From positions 62,001 through 126,000 of the forward strand of contig CAVSIA010000048.1 of the NCBI GenBank assembly GCA_963727575.1: a stretch of DNA of 64,000 bases, given 5' to 3'. The position numbers and the translations under genes were made by a program. This stretch comes from JAHQVI01 sp963727575. Lineage in GTDB: Bacteria > Pseudomonadota > Alphaproteobacteria > Rhizobiales > Rhodomicrobiaceae. The notes under the pieces were generated by a model that had not been told where the DNA came from, ran no database searches, and saw only the letters and a program-made list of their open reading frames with translations. Shown piece by piece: positions 48,499-62,656 of this stretch. Every line of letters starts with the position of its first letter. Positions within the stretch are counted from its first letter, which is position 1.

Positions 48499-49496
48499 GT
48501 GGCGCTGCTCGAGATCGAGAATCTGACCGTGGAATTCGCGACCGTCGCCGGCGCTTTCCGCGCGGTCGAGGGCGTGTCGCTGACCGTCGATCCGCGCGAC
48601 GTACTGGCCATTGTCGGCGAGTCCGGCTCGGGCAAATCGGTCAGCATGCTCGCGGTGATGGGCCTCCTGCCGCCGACCGCGCGGGTGAGCGCCGACCGGC
48701 TGCGCTTCGACGGCCTCGATCTGATGACGCTGCCGCCGCGCCGCCGCCGCTCGATCATGGGCGCGGAGATTTCGATGATCTTCCAGGAGCCGCTGTCGAG
48801 TCTCAATCCCTGCTTCACGGTCGGCTTCCAGATCGCCGAAGCACTCAAGATCCACACCCGCATGAGCCGCGCCGAGCGCCGCGCCCGCTCGATCGACTTG
48901 CTGCACCAGGTCGGCATTCCCGCGCCGGAGAAGCGGCTGAACGCCTTCCCGCATCAACTTTCCGGCGGCATGAACCAGCGCGTCATGATCGCGATGGCCA
49001 TCGCCTGCAATCCCAAGCTGCTGATCGCCGACGAGCCGACCACCGCGCTCGACGTCACCATCCAGGCGCAGATCCTCGACCTGCTGCTCAAGCTTCAGCA
49101 GGATACCGGAATGGCGCTGGTCCTCGTCACCCACGACATGGGCGTCGTCGCAGAGACGGCGCAGCGGGTCTCGGTTCACTATGCGGGCCAGAAGGTCGAG
49201 GAGCAGGCGGTGCTCGACCTGTTCTCCGATCCGCATCATCCGTATACGGCTGCTCTGCTTGCCGCCCTGCCCGAGCGCGCCCAGGGCGAGCAGCTTCCCT
49301 CGATCGCCGGCGTCGTGCCCGGCGTGTTCGACAGGCCGCAGGGCTGCCTGTTCTCGCCGCGCTGCCGTTTCGCGACGGACAAGTGCTTCAGCGTCCGGCC
49401 GGTCAAGGCGAGCAAGGCGGAGGGCGAGGCGCTGTGTCACTATCCGCTCCTCGATGGCGTGCCGCAGGGTCATCCCGCATTGCAGGAGGAGGCCGT

Positions 49497-49500
<4 letters not shown>
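48499..49500 (+). CDS. Dipeptide-type ABC transporter ATP-binding protein, DppD type
   Basis: 333 residues from GTG 48499, intact. Walker A GESGSGKS, Q-loop MIFQEPLSSLNP, signature LSGGMNQR, Walker B LLIADEPTTALD, H-loop VTHDMG. The C-terminal oligopeptide/dipeptide-type extension has a Cys cluster (GCLFSPRCRFATDKC and a later CHYP), which in this family can hold an iron-sulfur cluster. The stop overlaps the next ATPase gene (ATGA). Confidence 0.94.
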
Positions 49501-50487
<987 letters not shown>

Positions 50488-50579
50488 AGCACCATTGCCA
50501 TCGTCCGGGCAAACCGGACACACTCGCACGACGCCGTCGCATCGCCCGACGGCCGACCGCAACAATCGGGATCATATGG

Positions 50580-51755
50580 ATGGTGGACGATTTTCGACGA
50601 AAAGCCGCGATTGTCGGCGTGGCCGAGTCCGACCTCGGCGAGACGCCCGATCTGACCGAGCTGCAACTGCACGCCCAGGCCGCCAAGCGCGCGCTCGACG
50701 ATGCCGGGATCGCCAAGAGCGAGATCGACGGCATCCTCAGCGTGACCTCGGCGCGCAATGTCCGCTTCCCCTCGGTGCAGGTCGCCGAATATCTGCATAT
50801 CGTGCCGACCTACACGGACAGCGTTTCGCTCGGCGGCTCATCGTTCGAGGCGATGGTCCAGCACGCCGCGATGGCGATCGCCGCCGGTCTGTGCACCACC
50901 TGCCTGATTACCTATGGCAGCACGCAGCGCTCCCAGGCCTCGCGCAGCCTCGGTGGCGCTGCGGCGGAAAGCTGGCTGCCGTCGACGCAGTTCGACACGC
51001 CCTATGCGCTGCCAATGATGGTCGGCGCCTATGCGCTCGCTGCCCAGCGGCATATGCATCTCTACGGCACCAAGCCCGAGCAACTCGCCGAGATCGCCGT
51101 CGCCGCGCGGCAATGGGCGCAGATGAACCCGGTCGCCTGGTCGCGCGATCCGCTGACCGTGGAAGACGCGCTCGCCTCGCCGATGATCAGCTCGCCCCTG
51201 CGGCGGCTGGATTGCTGCCTCGTCACCGACGGCGGCGGCGCGGTCGTCGTCACCACGGTCGACAGGGCGAAGTCGCTGGCGAAGGCGCCGGTCTAGTCTC
51301 TGGGGCTCGGCGGAATCCCACACGCACAATTCGATCTCACAAATGCCGGAGGTGACGAGCACGCCCGCCGCGATCACCGGCCCGGCCGCATTCAAGGCCG
51401 CCGGCATCACACCGGCCGATATCGACGTCGCCGAAATCTATGACAGCTTCACCATCACCACACTGATGACGGTGGAAGATCTCGGCTTCTGCCAAAAGGG
51501 CGAGGGCGGACCGTTCGTCGGAGAATGGCCGGTTCGCGCCGGCCGGCGATTTCCCGATCAACACCCAGGGCGGCGGGCTGTCCTACTGCCATCCCGGGCA
51601 TGTTCGGCATCTTCCTGATCATCGAGGCGGTGCGCCAGCTTCGCGGCGAGAGCGGCGAGCGGCAGGTCAAGGACGCCGGCCTCGCCCTCTGCCACGGCAT
51701 GGGCATCGCGCTTTCCTCCAGTTCCACCCTGATCCTCGGCAAGGAGCCAAGATGA
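50580..51755 (+). CDS. Thiolase-like protein (SCP-x/lipid-transfer type) (three frame breaks)
   Basis: About 391 residues. Starts MVDDFRRKAAIVGVAESDLG, with ALDDAGIAKSEIDGIL and SVSLGGSSFEAMVQHAAMAI typical of thiolase family proteins of the SCP-x/acetyl-CoA acetyltransferase group. At the usual nucleophile position the sequence has Ser-Ser-Phe rather than Cys. C-terminal motifs are AEIYDSFTI, NTQGGGLSYCHPGMFG and CHGMGI. Breaks lie near 51297, 51540 and 51597. Proteins of this kind act with a DUF35 partner, encoded next with an ATGA overlap, as thiolases or aldolases on acyl-CoA side chains. The substrate is unknown. Confidence 0.85.
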
Positions 51756-52161
51756 GCGATTTCATCGTCAAACTGCCCGAGCCGACGCCGGAAACCGCCC
51801 CATTCTGGGAAGCCGCCCGCCAGGGCAAGCTCTCCATCCAGCGCTGCGGCGATTGCGGCGAATACATCTTCTATCCGCGCCTCGTCTGCCCGTCCTGCAT
51901 GAGCGAGACGCTGGAATGGACGGACTGTCGGGCCGCGGCTCGGTGTATTCGTACACCGTCGTCGAGCGGACGGCGCCGGCCTATAAGGCGATGGTGCCCT
52001 ATGTCGTGGCGCTGATCGATCTGGAGGAAGGCCCGCGCATGATGAGCTGGGTCAAGGCCGACAACCCGTCGACGGTCAAGATCGGCATGGCGGTGATGGT
52101 CGCGTTTGCAAGGAACGAGGACGGCGGCGCCCTGCCCGTCTTCGAGCCGGTCGGCAGCTAG
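51752..52161 (+). CDS. DUF35 / OB-fold nucleic-acid-like protein, thiolase partner (frame broken)
   Basis: About 136 residues. The N-terminal rubredoxin-like zinc ribbon has CGDCGEYIFYPRLVCPSC; the C-terminal OB-fold is GRGSVYSYTVVERTAPAYKA to VMVAFARNEDG. The frame changes near 51926; adding one C gives EWTGLSGRGSVYSY. DUF35 proteins bind acyl-CoA and form the second subunit of SCP-x-type thiolases and aldolases; the gene pair here follows that rule. Confidence 0.88.
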
Positions 52162-52167
52162 CCCCAG

Positions 52168-52839
52168 CTACTCGCCCAGGCCGGAGCCGCCGGCCACCAG
52201 GTCGGCGCGCATCAGCTTCAGGCGCGCGCGCTGGGCGCTGCGGATGTGATCCCGGGCCGCGCGCTCGGCCTTGTCGACGTCCCGCTCGGCTACACCGCTG
52301 ACGATCGCCAGATGCTCCGTATGCGCCGCATCGAACCGCCCGGCGACCTTCAGCGAGGTGCCGCCGAGCAGCGCCATGGAATCGCGCAAGCCGATCAGGG
52401 CGCGCTCGAGAAACCGGTTATGCGCGGCGCGGTAGAGCGCGGAGTGAAACAGCTGGTTGAGATCGGCGAGCTGGTCCGGCTTGTCGGCAAGCTCCGGCTC
52501 GGCGGAGATCAGTTCCTCCAGCTCCTCGATTTCCGCGGGCGAAGCATGGCGCGCGGCGAAGGCGGCGGCCGACCCTTCGAGGATCTCGCGAAGGTCGTAA
52601 AGCTCCATCGTCTCCTGATGGTCGAGCTTGGAGATCACCGCGCCGTGACGCGGCACGAAGGAGATCAGCCCGTCGCTCTCCAGGCGCCTGATGGCCTCGC
52701 GCGCAGGCGTGCGGCTGATGCCGAAGCGGTCGGCGATCTCCACTTCGCGCACGCGCGTTCCGGGAGCGAGCGCCCCTTTGCGGATCGCGTCCTTGAGCTG
52801 CCGGTAGGCTTCCTCGCTGCGCGAGATATTGTCGCCCAT
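52168..52839 (-). CDS. GntR-family transcriptional regulator (FCD ligand domain)
   Basis: 223 residues from ATG 52839, which has AGAGGGGG upstream. An in-frame ATG near 52929 would add 30 basic residues. The N-terminal winged helix shows AYRQLKDAIRKGALAPGTRV and GISRTPAREAIRRLESDGLI. The C-terminal FCD domain has metal/ligand residues in DLREILEGSAAAFAA, DLNQLFHSALY and HTEHLAIV. The tcuAB genes lie immediately upstream in the same direction, so this is their probable regulator, replacing the LysR-type TcuR of enterobacteria. A TGCATGCAATATA motif lies upstream. Confidence 0.9.
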   Translation of the reverse strand: MGDNISRSEEAYRQLKDAIRKGALAPGTRVREVEIADRFGISRTPAREAIRRLESDGLISFVPRHGAVISKLDHQETMELYDLREILEGSAAAFAARHASPAEIEELEELISAEPELADKPDQLADLNQLFHSALYRAAHNRFLERALIGLRDSMALLGGTSLKVAGRFDAAHTEHLAIVSGVAERDVDKAERAARDHIRSAQRARLKLMRADLVAGGSGLGE

Positions 52840-52946
52840 TCTGCCCCCTCTGAGACCCTTGCCGGGCGGGACAAGACGCTGCTTTGCTTTGACGGTCATC
52901 GTTGTAGCCATTCGATTCCCATAAGTCACGCGGCTTGAGCGTCGAA

Positions 52947-52959
52947 TGCATGCAATATA
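52947..52959. promoter_or_regulatory. Candidate GntR operator, TGCATGCAATATA
   Basis: Sits in the 144-base gap upstream of the GntR gene. The TGCATGCA core recurs upstream of tcuA (55609-55617), and the full 13 bases recur upstream of hhyS. Palindromic cores of this length are usual for FCD-type GntR proteins; the assignment is inference. Confidence 0.4.
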
Positions 52960-52983
52960 TGGCGTCGTGGAGCTGGCCGCTGA

Positions 52984-54148
52984 TCAGGCGGCCTTGGGGC
53001 GAGCGTCACCGTCCGCGACGGATTGCGCCTCCCGAGCGCGAGCCGCCCGCCGCTCCGCCGCATAGCGGACCAGCGCGGCGAAGCGGTAGATGCCATGCAC
53101 GAATTTCCCATAGGGAAAGGTAAGGAACAGCGCGAAGACGACGCCGAGATGGATGGCTAGCAGCAGTCCCATCGCGGGCGTTCCGCGGAAGACGAGCAAC
53201 GTAAGGCCGGTCGCGGCGGTGGCCAGCAGCATCCACAGGAATGCCGCGCCCATGCCTGTCTTGCGCGCACCGACGAGCGCAGGATCGCGCTTTCCCCTGG
53301 CGCCGAGCAGGCCGATCGGGCCGACGATCAGGCCGAGCCCGCCGAGCGTTCCCAGGACGACGACCGGATGCCACCAGGGATAGGGCGCGTCCTGCCAGAG
53401 GCTCACGATCGTCGCCAGCGATGTCGAGGCGAAGCACAGCAGGAAGCCGTAGAAGGTGAAGTGGTGGAACAGCCGCCGGTGGTCCCGTTCCGGCCTCTCG
53501 CCGGCGTCCATGCAGCCCATGCCGCCGCCATCGAGATAGCGCAGCCGGCCTGCGTCCCGCACCGCCTGCCAGAACGAAGCGAACCCCAGAGCCGGCGCCG
53601 TCCCGTCCAGCCTGCCAGAACGCGCGCACGCCCATCGCCAGCGCGAGCATCGCATAGAGGAACGCCGCGCCGAAGATCGCCACCATGGCATTGTGCGGCA
53701 TCAGCCGATAGAATGCCCCCTCTCCGGTATGCGCCGAGAACAGCACGGCCGGGTCCTGCCAGGCGATGAAGCCGCCGATAAACGCGGCAAGCGACAGCGC
53801 TGCGGCAAGCGCCACCCAAAGCCCGTTGCGCTCGAAGAACACCGCGAAGGCGCCCGGCCAAGCGTAGCGCGCATAGCTTTGCTCGCGCAGATCCGCCATC
53901 GCCGCCGGCACGTTGATCGAAAACTCGTGGGGCGGCGCGTACTGGCAATCGTAAAGACATGCGCCGCAGCCGTGGCAGAGATTGGCGAGATAGTCGACAT
54001 CGCCGCCGGAGAACGCCTTGCGCAGCTCCATCGCCGGGAACACCGCGCACAGCCCCTCGCAATAACGGCAGGCATTGCAGACGCTCATCTGCCGCGCGAC
54101 TTCGCCTTGCGCAGCGGTGGCGACGGCGGCGAGATCAATTGCGGGCAT
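52984..54148 (-). CDS. tcuB: Tricarballylate utilisation protein TcuB (frame broken)
   Basis: About 388 residues. Two iron-sulfur motifs at the start (CNACRYCEGLCAVFPAME and CHGCGACLYDCQYAPPHEF), then six or so membrane segments with the conserved MGCMDAGERPERDHRRLFHHFTFYG block (haem-binding His). TcuB passes electrons from TcuA into the membrane. The frame changes near 53617 (GG to G). The start overlaps tcuA by 14 bases. Members also serve related citrate-like substrates. Confidence 0.92.
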
Positions 54149-55524
54149 GGCGCGCGGCTCCCTCTCCTGCGAGACGTCCGAAGACGCTGCCGATGGTCAT
54201 GCCGATCCCGGCGAGATAGCCCTGACCAAGCACGTTACCGGCCATGATCTCGCCGGCCGCGAACATGTTGGCGACGGTCCGGCCGTCGGCCATCACCATG
54301 CGCGCCTCGCGGTTCACCTTCACGCCGAGATAGGTGAAGGTGATGCCGGGACGCAGCGTATAGGCGTAAAAGGGCGGCGTATCGATGGGCCGCGCCCAAT
54401 GCGATTTCGGCGGATCGAGGCCCTCCGTGCGGCAGTCGTCGTGAGCGGTGTGATCGAACGTTCCCGCGCGGCACGCGGCGTTGAACGCATCGATCGTGGC
54501 GCAGGTTTTCGCCGGATCGAGGCCGATTTCGACCGCGAGCGCCTCGATGCTGCCCGCCTTCTGCGGTGGAAACATCGAAGGCATGAACAGGTCGATCGAC
54601 TTCTGATCGACGATCGAGTGGCCGATCTGGTCGGGCTGGGCGGCGACGAGCCGGCCCCAGATCGCGTAGCGCTTGGGCCAGAAATCCTCGCCCTCGTCAT
54701 AGAAGCGCTCGGCGTCCTGGTTGAGCACGATGCCGAACGGCACCGAGTCCAGCCGGGTGACGATGCCGCCGTCGAATTTCGGCGCCCGCCCGTCGATGGC
54801 CACCGCATGGCCCTGCTCCGGCTTGCCGACCTGCTGCATGCCGCGCTCCAGCAGCAGCTTGAGCAGCTCGCCGCGATTATAGGGCGTGCCGCGAATGAGG
54901 AAATTCTTCGCGCCCGGACCCCAGGCTTCGGTCAGCCATTCCAGATTGGCCTCGAAGCCGCCGGATGCGGCGACGAAGGCGCGTGCGCCGATGCGCCGGC
55001 GGCCGGCGGGCATGTCGACCACCGCGCCGTTGAAGAAGCCGTCCTCGATCTCCAAATCGACGAGCTGGCTGTCATAATGGACCTCGACGCCGAGATCCTC
55101 CGCCGTCCGGTAGAGCGCGTTGAGCATGGACCGGCCGCCGCCGAGAAAGAACGCATTCGTGCGCCCCAGCGACAGCGTGCCGCCAAGCGAAGGCTGGAAG
55201 CGCACGCCCTGCGCCCAGAGAAAGTCCCAAATCTGCTTCGACTTCTCGAGCGTCATCAGGGCCAGCTCTTCGTCGGTCTCGCCCTTGGTGACGCGAATGC
55301 AGGTCGTCCATGAACTCCTCGACCGGATAGGGGCCGGTCAGAATCCCGTTTCCCTCGTCGTGAGCGACGCGCACGTTCCGCGTATGGCGCGTATTGCCGC
55401 CGCGATAGAATTTCGGCGCCCGCTCGACGACCAGGACGCGCACACCGGCGCGCGCGGCCGAGATCGCGGCGCAAAGCCCTGCGTTGCCGCCCCCTGCGAC
55501 GATGATGTCATAGTCGCAGCCCAA
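54135..55524 (-). CDS. tcuA: FAD-dependent tricarballylate dehydrogenase TcuA (frame broken)
   Basis: About 463 residues. TTG 55524 (AAGGGGCGG upstream) gives a start six residues before DIIVAGGGNAGLCAAISAA, the FAD dinucleotide motif. RGGNTRHTRNVRVAHDEG is diagnostic of TcuA. Fumarate-reductase-like features follow (FVAASGGFEANLEWL, FGIVLNQDAERFYDEG, FTYLGVKVN, AAGEIMAGNVLGQGYLAGIGM). The frame changes near 55300 (TT to T gives LHRVTKGETDEEL). TcuA oxidises tricarballylate to cis-aconitate. A longer start at 55599 adds unlikely basic residues. Confidence 0.92.
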
Positions 55525-55608
55525 TGTCGTTTCCGCCCCTTTCGCCGAACCGTATGCGCCAGCCCGCCAAGTTACCAGCCGCCGACGTTTCACCTTCATT
55601 TAATACAG

Positions 55609-55617
55609 TTGCATGCA
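55609..55617. promoter_or_regulatory. Candidate GntR operator upstream of tcuA
   Basis: TTGCATGCA, 85 bases upstream of the tcuA start in an AT-richer segment (55595-55640). Shares its core with the site upstream of the GntR gene. The remainder of 55525-55777 shows no gene. Confidence 0.4.
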
Positions 55618-55777
55618 GACGAATACAATAGGATACGTTGGGTTTATGGTTTCGGCGGCACCGGTGCCTGCGGATGCCGATCCGCCCGCTTGAGCGCGCA
55701 CGACCTCGCGGGTTTCTGCCGTTGAGACGCAAAGCCGGCGCCGCAAAGGCCCTGGGACCTGAGAACACGAGGGACAG

Positions 55778-58217
<2,440 letters not shown>

Positions 58218-58434
58218 GGCATCTCTCGCGGCAAAAGTGGGTCTAGATATGCAGTGGAATGAATAAGAACCGTTTAAAACCGCCCTTCAAAGGCACGACA
58301 CCGGGCAGCCGGTAGCCGTCTCTCCCGCGCGCCGGGACCGCCGGGCTGCATCGCATAAGCATAAAATTCGGCGCTCGCCCGACGCGATTTGGAAATGCAT
58401 CGCCGCTACCATCGGACCGAATGGTGGAACAGGC

Positions 58435-60282
58435 ATGAAGACAACAAAAACCCCGGCGAAGTCATCGGGTGCGCGGCGCTTGCCGGCTCGAAATGGCCGC
58501 GGCTGGCTCTATATGGCGACGCTTGGCGCGCTGTTCCTCGGCGGGATCGTTGCGAGCTGGTACGGCTCCGACTTCCTCGCCAAGTATCTCGTGCGTCAGC
58601 ATATGACCGAGAATTCGGACCTGTTCCAGCGCCGGATTTCGAGCATCCTCCAGGACGTCGACGCCACGTTCCGGAAGCGGAAGGTGGAGGACGAGGAGGC
58701 GGTCGCTCTTGGCGCCTACGTCAAGGCGTCGCACGCCTACCGGATCAATTTCATCGACGATGCCGGGCTCACCTTCTGGTCGACCAAACCTCAAGAAATG
58801 GGCAAGAAGGTCGAGGACGATCATTACCGCACCGTCGTCGCAATCGGCAGAACCTATTCCACAGCTCCTGAACAAGAGCGCCACGGAGGTCGACGGATGG
58901 TTGAGCGGCCAGCGGAGCGACCGCGGATCGACGTTCAACGAGCGATATGTGACGCAAATCTATGTGCCCGTCGTCGCCAATGACAGGTTCATCGGCGCGA
59001 TCAAGCATTATCACGACGTCACCTACGAAATCGCGCTCTACCGCTACTACTTCCGCCTGATCAGCTTTTTCGGCGTCAGCGCGGTCACGCTTATCTCCGG
59101 CCTCATCGTACTGCAGCTCAAGCGCAGCGGCCGCCAGCGCGAGTCCGATCTGACGATGATCAACGAGATGCAGTCGAAGGCGATCGCCAACGAGACCAAG
59201 CGCGTCCGCGAGTCCCGTCTGCTGTCGGAGCTCAATGAGTGGCTGCAATCCTGCCGGTCGCTGGAAGAGCTCTACGATATGGTCGGCACATTCATGGCCA
59301 AGCTGCTGCCGAACACCGCCGGCAGCCTTTTCATCTACGCCAACTCCCGCGACGTGCTGGACGGGGTCAAGGGCTGGAACAAGGCGGGCCCGCTCGAACC
59401 CATGCATCCTGACGATTGCTGGGGCCTGCGCCGCGGCCGCAATTACACCTATGGCACCAACGAGATCGACTTCGTCTGTTCTCATGTGGCGACGCCGACG
59501 CTTTTCGAATATGCCTGCTTGCCGATCGTCGCCCATGGCGAGACCATCGGGCTGTTGCATTTCGTATTCCGGCAAGCCGCTCCGTGCGAGCCCGGCTCGG
59601 ACCGCGACTGCGTCTCCTGCAACGTGCTGTGCGAGGACGACAGGCGCCTCGCCTTCATCTGCGCCGAGCATATCAGCCTCGCCATCGCCAATGTCCGGCT
59701 GCGCGAGCAGCTCCGCGATCAGTCGATCCGCGATCCCCTGACGGGCCTGTTCAATCGGCGCTATATGATCGAGACCTCCCGGCGCGAGATCGCCCGCGCC
59801 CAGCGCGCGGGCGAGTTGCTCAGCATGCTGTCGATCGACGTCGATCATTTCAAGCGCTTCAACGACAATCACGGCCATGACTGCGGCGACGTCGTGCTGC
59901 GCGCGGTTTCCGACTGCCTCGTCGCAAATCTGCGCGAGGACGATATCGCCTGCCGGCACGGCGGCGAGGAATTCGTCGTCGTGCTGCCCGGCATTACCAC
60001 GGAAAACGCCACGAAGCGCGCCGATGATCTGCGCGACAAGATCGAGAAGATCGTCGTGCGCTATGCCGACGCCAACCTGCCGCGCATCACCATTTCCATC
60101 GGCGTGGCCAGCTATCCGGAGCACGGCACCACCACGCAGCGGACAACGCGCTCTATGTCGCCAAGGCGGACGGCAGGAATACGGTCAGGGTGGCGCCGGG
60201 TCATGTGAACGAAGTGCTGATGCAGCAGCGCAAGCTCGCCCACCTCGCCGGTTCCGAGGAACGGAAAGAGGCGACCGGGTGA
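58435..60282 (+). CDS. Membrane diguanylate cyclase with GAF-like domain (two frame breaks)
   Basis: About 615 residues. Two membrane helices (about 23-43, LYMATLGALFLGGIVASWYG, and about 205-225, FFGVSAVTLISGLIVLQL) flank a periplasmic sensor domain. A GAF-like domain follows, with a Cys-rich insert (SDRDCVSCNVLC), then GGDEF: DPLTGLFNRRYM, DVDHFKRFND, RHGGEEF (active-site motif) preceded by the RxxD inhibitory site REDD five residues before. It should make c-di-GMP with product inhibition. Frame changes near 58856 (TT to T) and 60136 (one G missing; ADNALYVAKADGRN follows). The true stop is TGA 60280-60282. Confidence 0.9.
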
Positions 60283-60381
60283 CGATGGATCGGATGAAAA
60301 CGGGATCTGGGCCAGTGCGGGCGCGCGAAAGTCAGCGCGACGCGAGCGGCCCATCAAGCGGATATGGGGAGCCGTCTCGAC

Positions 60382-60957
60382 ATGAAAGGTATCGTCTTCA
60401 CGGAATTTCTGGATTTTGTCGAAGCGCAGTCTGGCTATGAAACGGTCGACGCGATCCTCGAAATCGCTGCGCCGCCGTCGGGCGGCGGCTATACGGCCGT
60501 CGGCAACTATCACTCCTCGGAAATGATCGCATTGGTCGCTGCGTTGGCGGGCATCTCCGGCACGCCCGTTCCCGAACTGCTTCGCGGGTTCGGCCGGCAC
60601 CTCTTCGCCCGGTTCACTGAAATCTACCCCGCATTCTTCATCAATTGCCGCGACCCGCTCGATTTCATCGAGGCCATCGAGTCCCGGATCCATACCGAAG
60701 TGCTCAAGCTCTATCCGGATGCGGAGCTGCCCCAGATGAAAGGCCTCCGCATCGACCGCGACTGCCTCAGCATCAATTACCGGTCCTGCCGGCCGCTGGG
60801 CCAGCTCTGCCTGGGATTGATCGAGGGGTGCGGCGGGTTCTTCAAGACCGAGCTCGACATCGAGTCCTCCCCCGCGCCGGGCGGCCTGGATATCACGATC
60901 CGCCGCGCGAGCGCGCACCCGGCCTCGCGGCCGCAGACGGCGGAGGCGGCCACGTGA
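60382..60957 (+). CDS. H-NOX haem NO/O2-sensing protein
   Basis: 191 residues from ATG 60382 (MKGIVFTEFLDFVE), the standard H-NOX start; GGGGAG lies 10 bases upstream. Family features are GNYHSSEMIALVAAL, LLRGFGRHLF, the haem-ligating His in SRIHTEVLKLYP, and the YxSxR haem-propionate motif YRSCR. It lacks a fused output domain, so it acts on a partner: the GGDEF-EAL gene that starts with a GTGA overlap. H-NOX proteins next to c-di-GMP enzymes are known to control them in response to NO. ATG 60364 in frame is less likely. The frame is intact. Confidence 0.93.
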   Translation: MKGIVFTEFLDFVEAQSGYETVDAILEIAAPPSGGGYTAVGNYHSSEMIALVAALAGISGTPVPELLRGFGRHLFARFTEIYPAFFINCRDPLDFIEAIESRIHTEVLKLYPDAELPQMKGLRIDRDCLSINYRSCRPLGQLCLGLIEGCGGFFKTELDIESSPAPGGLDITIRRASAHPASRPQTAEAAT

Positions 60958-62531
60958 GCAACGCGGAGACAGTTCTGCTACGACGCATCGAGCGCGAACG
61001 CTTGGCGCGCAACGACGCCGAGCGCCTGCTCGAGGAAAAGAGCCTGGAGCTCTATGAGGTCAATCAGGGCCTCAGGATCTGGACCGCGATGCTCGAGGAG
61101 ATCGTCAAGGAGCGCACCGCCGAATTGACCAAGGCGCTGGAAGAGACGCGCGAGGCGAACTCCCAGATCGAGCACCAGGCGCTGCACGACCCGCTGACCG
61201 GCCTGCCGAATCGCCGCTATCTGAAGCAGGTGCTCGAAGACCTGTCGCATGGCATTGTCGAAGAAGGCGGCATCGCCGTGCTTCCATATCGACCTCGACC
61301 GCTTCAAGCAGATCAACGACACGCGCGGCCATGCAGCGGGCGACTATGTCCTCACCCATGCCGCCAGCGTGCTCAAATCGCTGATCCGGTCCGGCGATTT
61401 CGTCGCCCGGATCGGCGGCGACGAGTTCGTCATCGTCGCGCGCTCCGACGGCAATACGCGGTCGCTGGTCTCGCTCGCCAACCGGATCACCACCGAGCTT
61501 GCCCGGCCGGTTCTCTACAAGACCAATTTCTGCCGCTTCGGCGCCAGCATCGGCATCGCCTTTTCGAAATCGAAATCTCTCGATCCGTCCAAGCTGCTGA
61601 TCAACGCCGACATCGCGCTCTACCGCGCCAAGAACAGCGGCCGCGGGCGATTCGCCTTCTTCTCGACGACGCTGCAGAAGGAGATCGTCGAGACCCAGAA
61701 CATGGCCGAGGCCATACTCACCGGGCTGGACCAGAACGAATTCTTCCCCATCTATCAGCCGCAATTCGACGCCCAGAGCCTCGACATGGTCGGCGTCGAG
61801 ACGATGGTGCGCTGGAACCACCGCGAAAAGGGCGTCCTTGCTCCGGCGCAATTTCTGAAGATCGCGGAAGATATCAAGGTCATCGACCGTATCGACGGCA
61901 TCATGCTGGAGCGCGCCCTGCGCGACATCATCAGCTTCGGCGAGAGCGGCGTCACCATTCCGCGGCTGTCGGTCAACATCTCGCTGCGCCGGCTCGCCGA
62001 TCCGGGTCTGACGAAAACACTCACCTCGCTGAAACTGCCGAAGGGACTTGTCGCCTTCGAGCTTGTGGAATTGATCTTCCTCGACGACAGCGACAAGACC
62101 GACAACACTCGATCACCCGCACCATCAAGCGCATCAAACGGCTCGGCATCGACATCGAGATCGACGATTTCGGCACCGGCCATGCCTCGATCGTCGGACT
62201 TCTGCGCGTGCAGCCCTCGCGGTTGAAGATCGCCCATCAGCTCGTCATGCCGATCAACCGGTCGCGCAAGCAGCGGCGGCTCCTGCAATCGATCATCGAA
62301 ATGGGCAAGGCGCTCGGCATCGGCATCGTCGCGGAGGGCGTGGAGACGATGGAGCACGCCCGCATCCTGCGCGATCTGGGCTGCGACATCCTTCAGGGTT
62401 ATGCGCTGGCGGTGCCGATGACGGCGCCGCGCCTGTTCCACTTCCTCAAGACGGACGCCTGGAGAGAGACGACGGAGGAAGCCTCCGAGCCGGCGCCGAA
62501 GAAATCCAAGAAGCAACAGGCCGCAATCTGA
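60954..62531 (+). CDS. GGDEF-EAL c-di-GMP enzyme, H-NOX partner (two frame breaks)
   Basis: About 525 residues from GTG 60954. The N-terminal coiled coil (RLARNDAERLLEEKSLELYEVN) is typical of proteins coupled to H-NOX or PAS sensors. GGDEF domain: DPLTGLPNRRYL, HIDLDRFKQIND, RIGGDEFV (intact). EAL domain: VETMVRW (EAL variant ETM), SVNIS, FELVEL, IDDFGTGHASI, LKIAHQL, AEGVET, LQGYALA. The residues equivalent to the catalytic Glu, Asn, Asp-Asp, Lys, Glu and Gln are all present, so both activities are possible. Frame changes near 61282 and 62107. Ends in a Lys-rich tail. Confidence 0.9.
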   Translation: MSNAETVLLRRIERERLARNDAERLLEEKSLELYEVNQGLRIWTAMLEEIVKERTAELTKALEETREANSQIEHQALHDPLTGLPNRRYLKQVLEDLSHGIVEEGGIAVLPYRPRPLQADQRHARPCSGRLCPHPCRQRAQIADPVRRFRRPDRRRRVRHRRALRRQYAVAGLARQPDHHRACPAGSLQDQFLPLRRQHRHRLFEIEISRSVQAADQRRHRALPRQEQRPRAIRLLLDDAAEGDRRDPEHGRGHTHRAGPERILPHLSAAIRRPEPRHGRRRDDGALEPPRKGRPCSGAISEDRGRYQGHRPYRRHHAGARPARHHQLRRERRHHSAAVGQHLAAPARRSGSDENTHLAETAEGTCRLRACGIDLPRRQRQDRQHSITRTIKRIKRLGIDIEIDDFGTGHASIVGLLRVQPSRLKIAHQLVMPINRSRKQRRLLQSIIEMGKALGIGIVAEGVETMEHARILRDLGCDILQGYALAVPMTAPRLFHFLKTDAWRETTEEASEPAPKKSKKQQAAI

Positions 62532-62568
62532 CGAAGTCGGACGGACCTGATTGGAGGGCGGCGGCAAG

Positions 62569-62610
62569 TTAGAGCGAAATCAGGAAAAGTGGAATCCGGT
62601 TTTTCGTTCG
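62569..62610. repeat. Rhizobiales intergenic repeat fragment
   Basis: AGAGCGAAATCAGGAAAAGT followed by GGAATCCGGTTTTTCG is a close match to a short interspersed palindromic element that I recall as common in Hyphomicrobiales genomes (AGAGCGATTTCAGG, then a GGTTTTTCGTCCGG core). Only the left part is well preserved. It lies in the gap 62532-62833, which holds no gene. Confidence 0.5.
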
Positions 62611-62656
62611 ATCACGCGATCGGCTGACGAATTCGAGAGCGGGCCGCAAGTCGACA

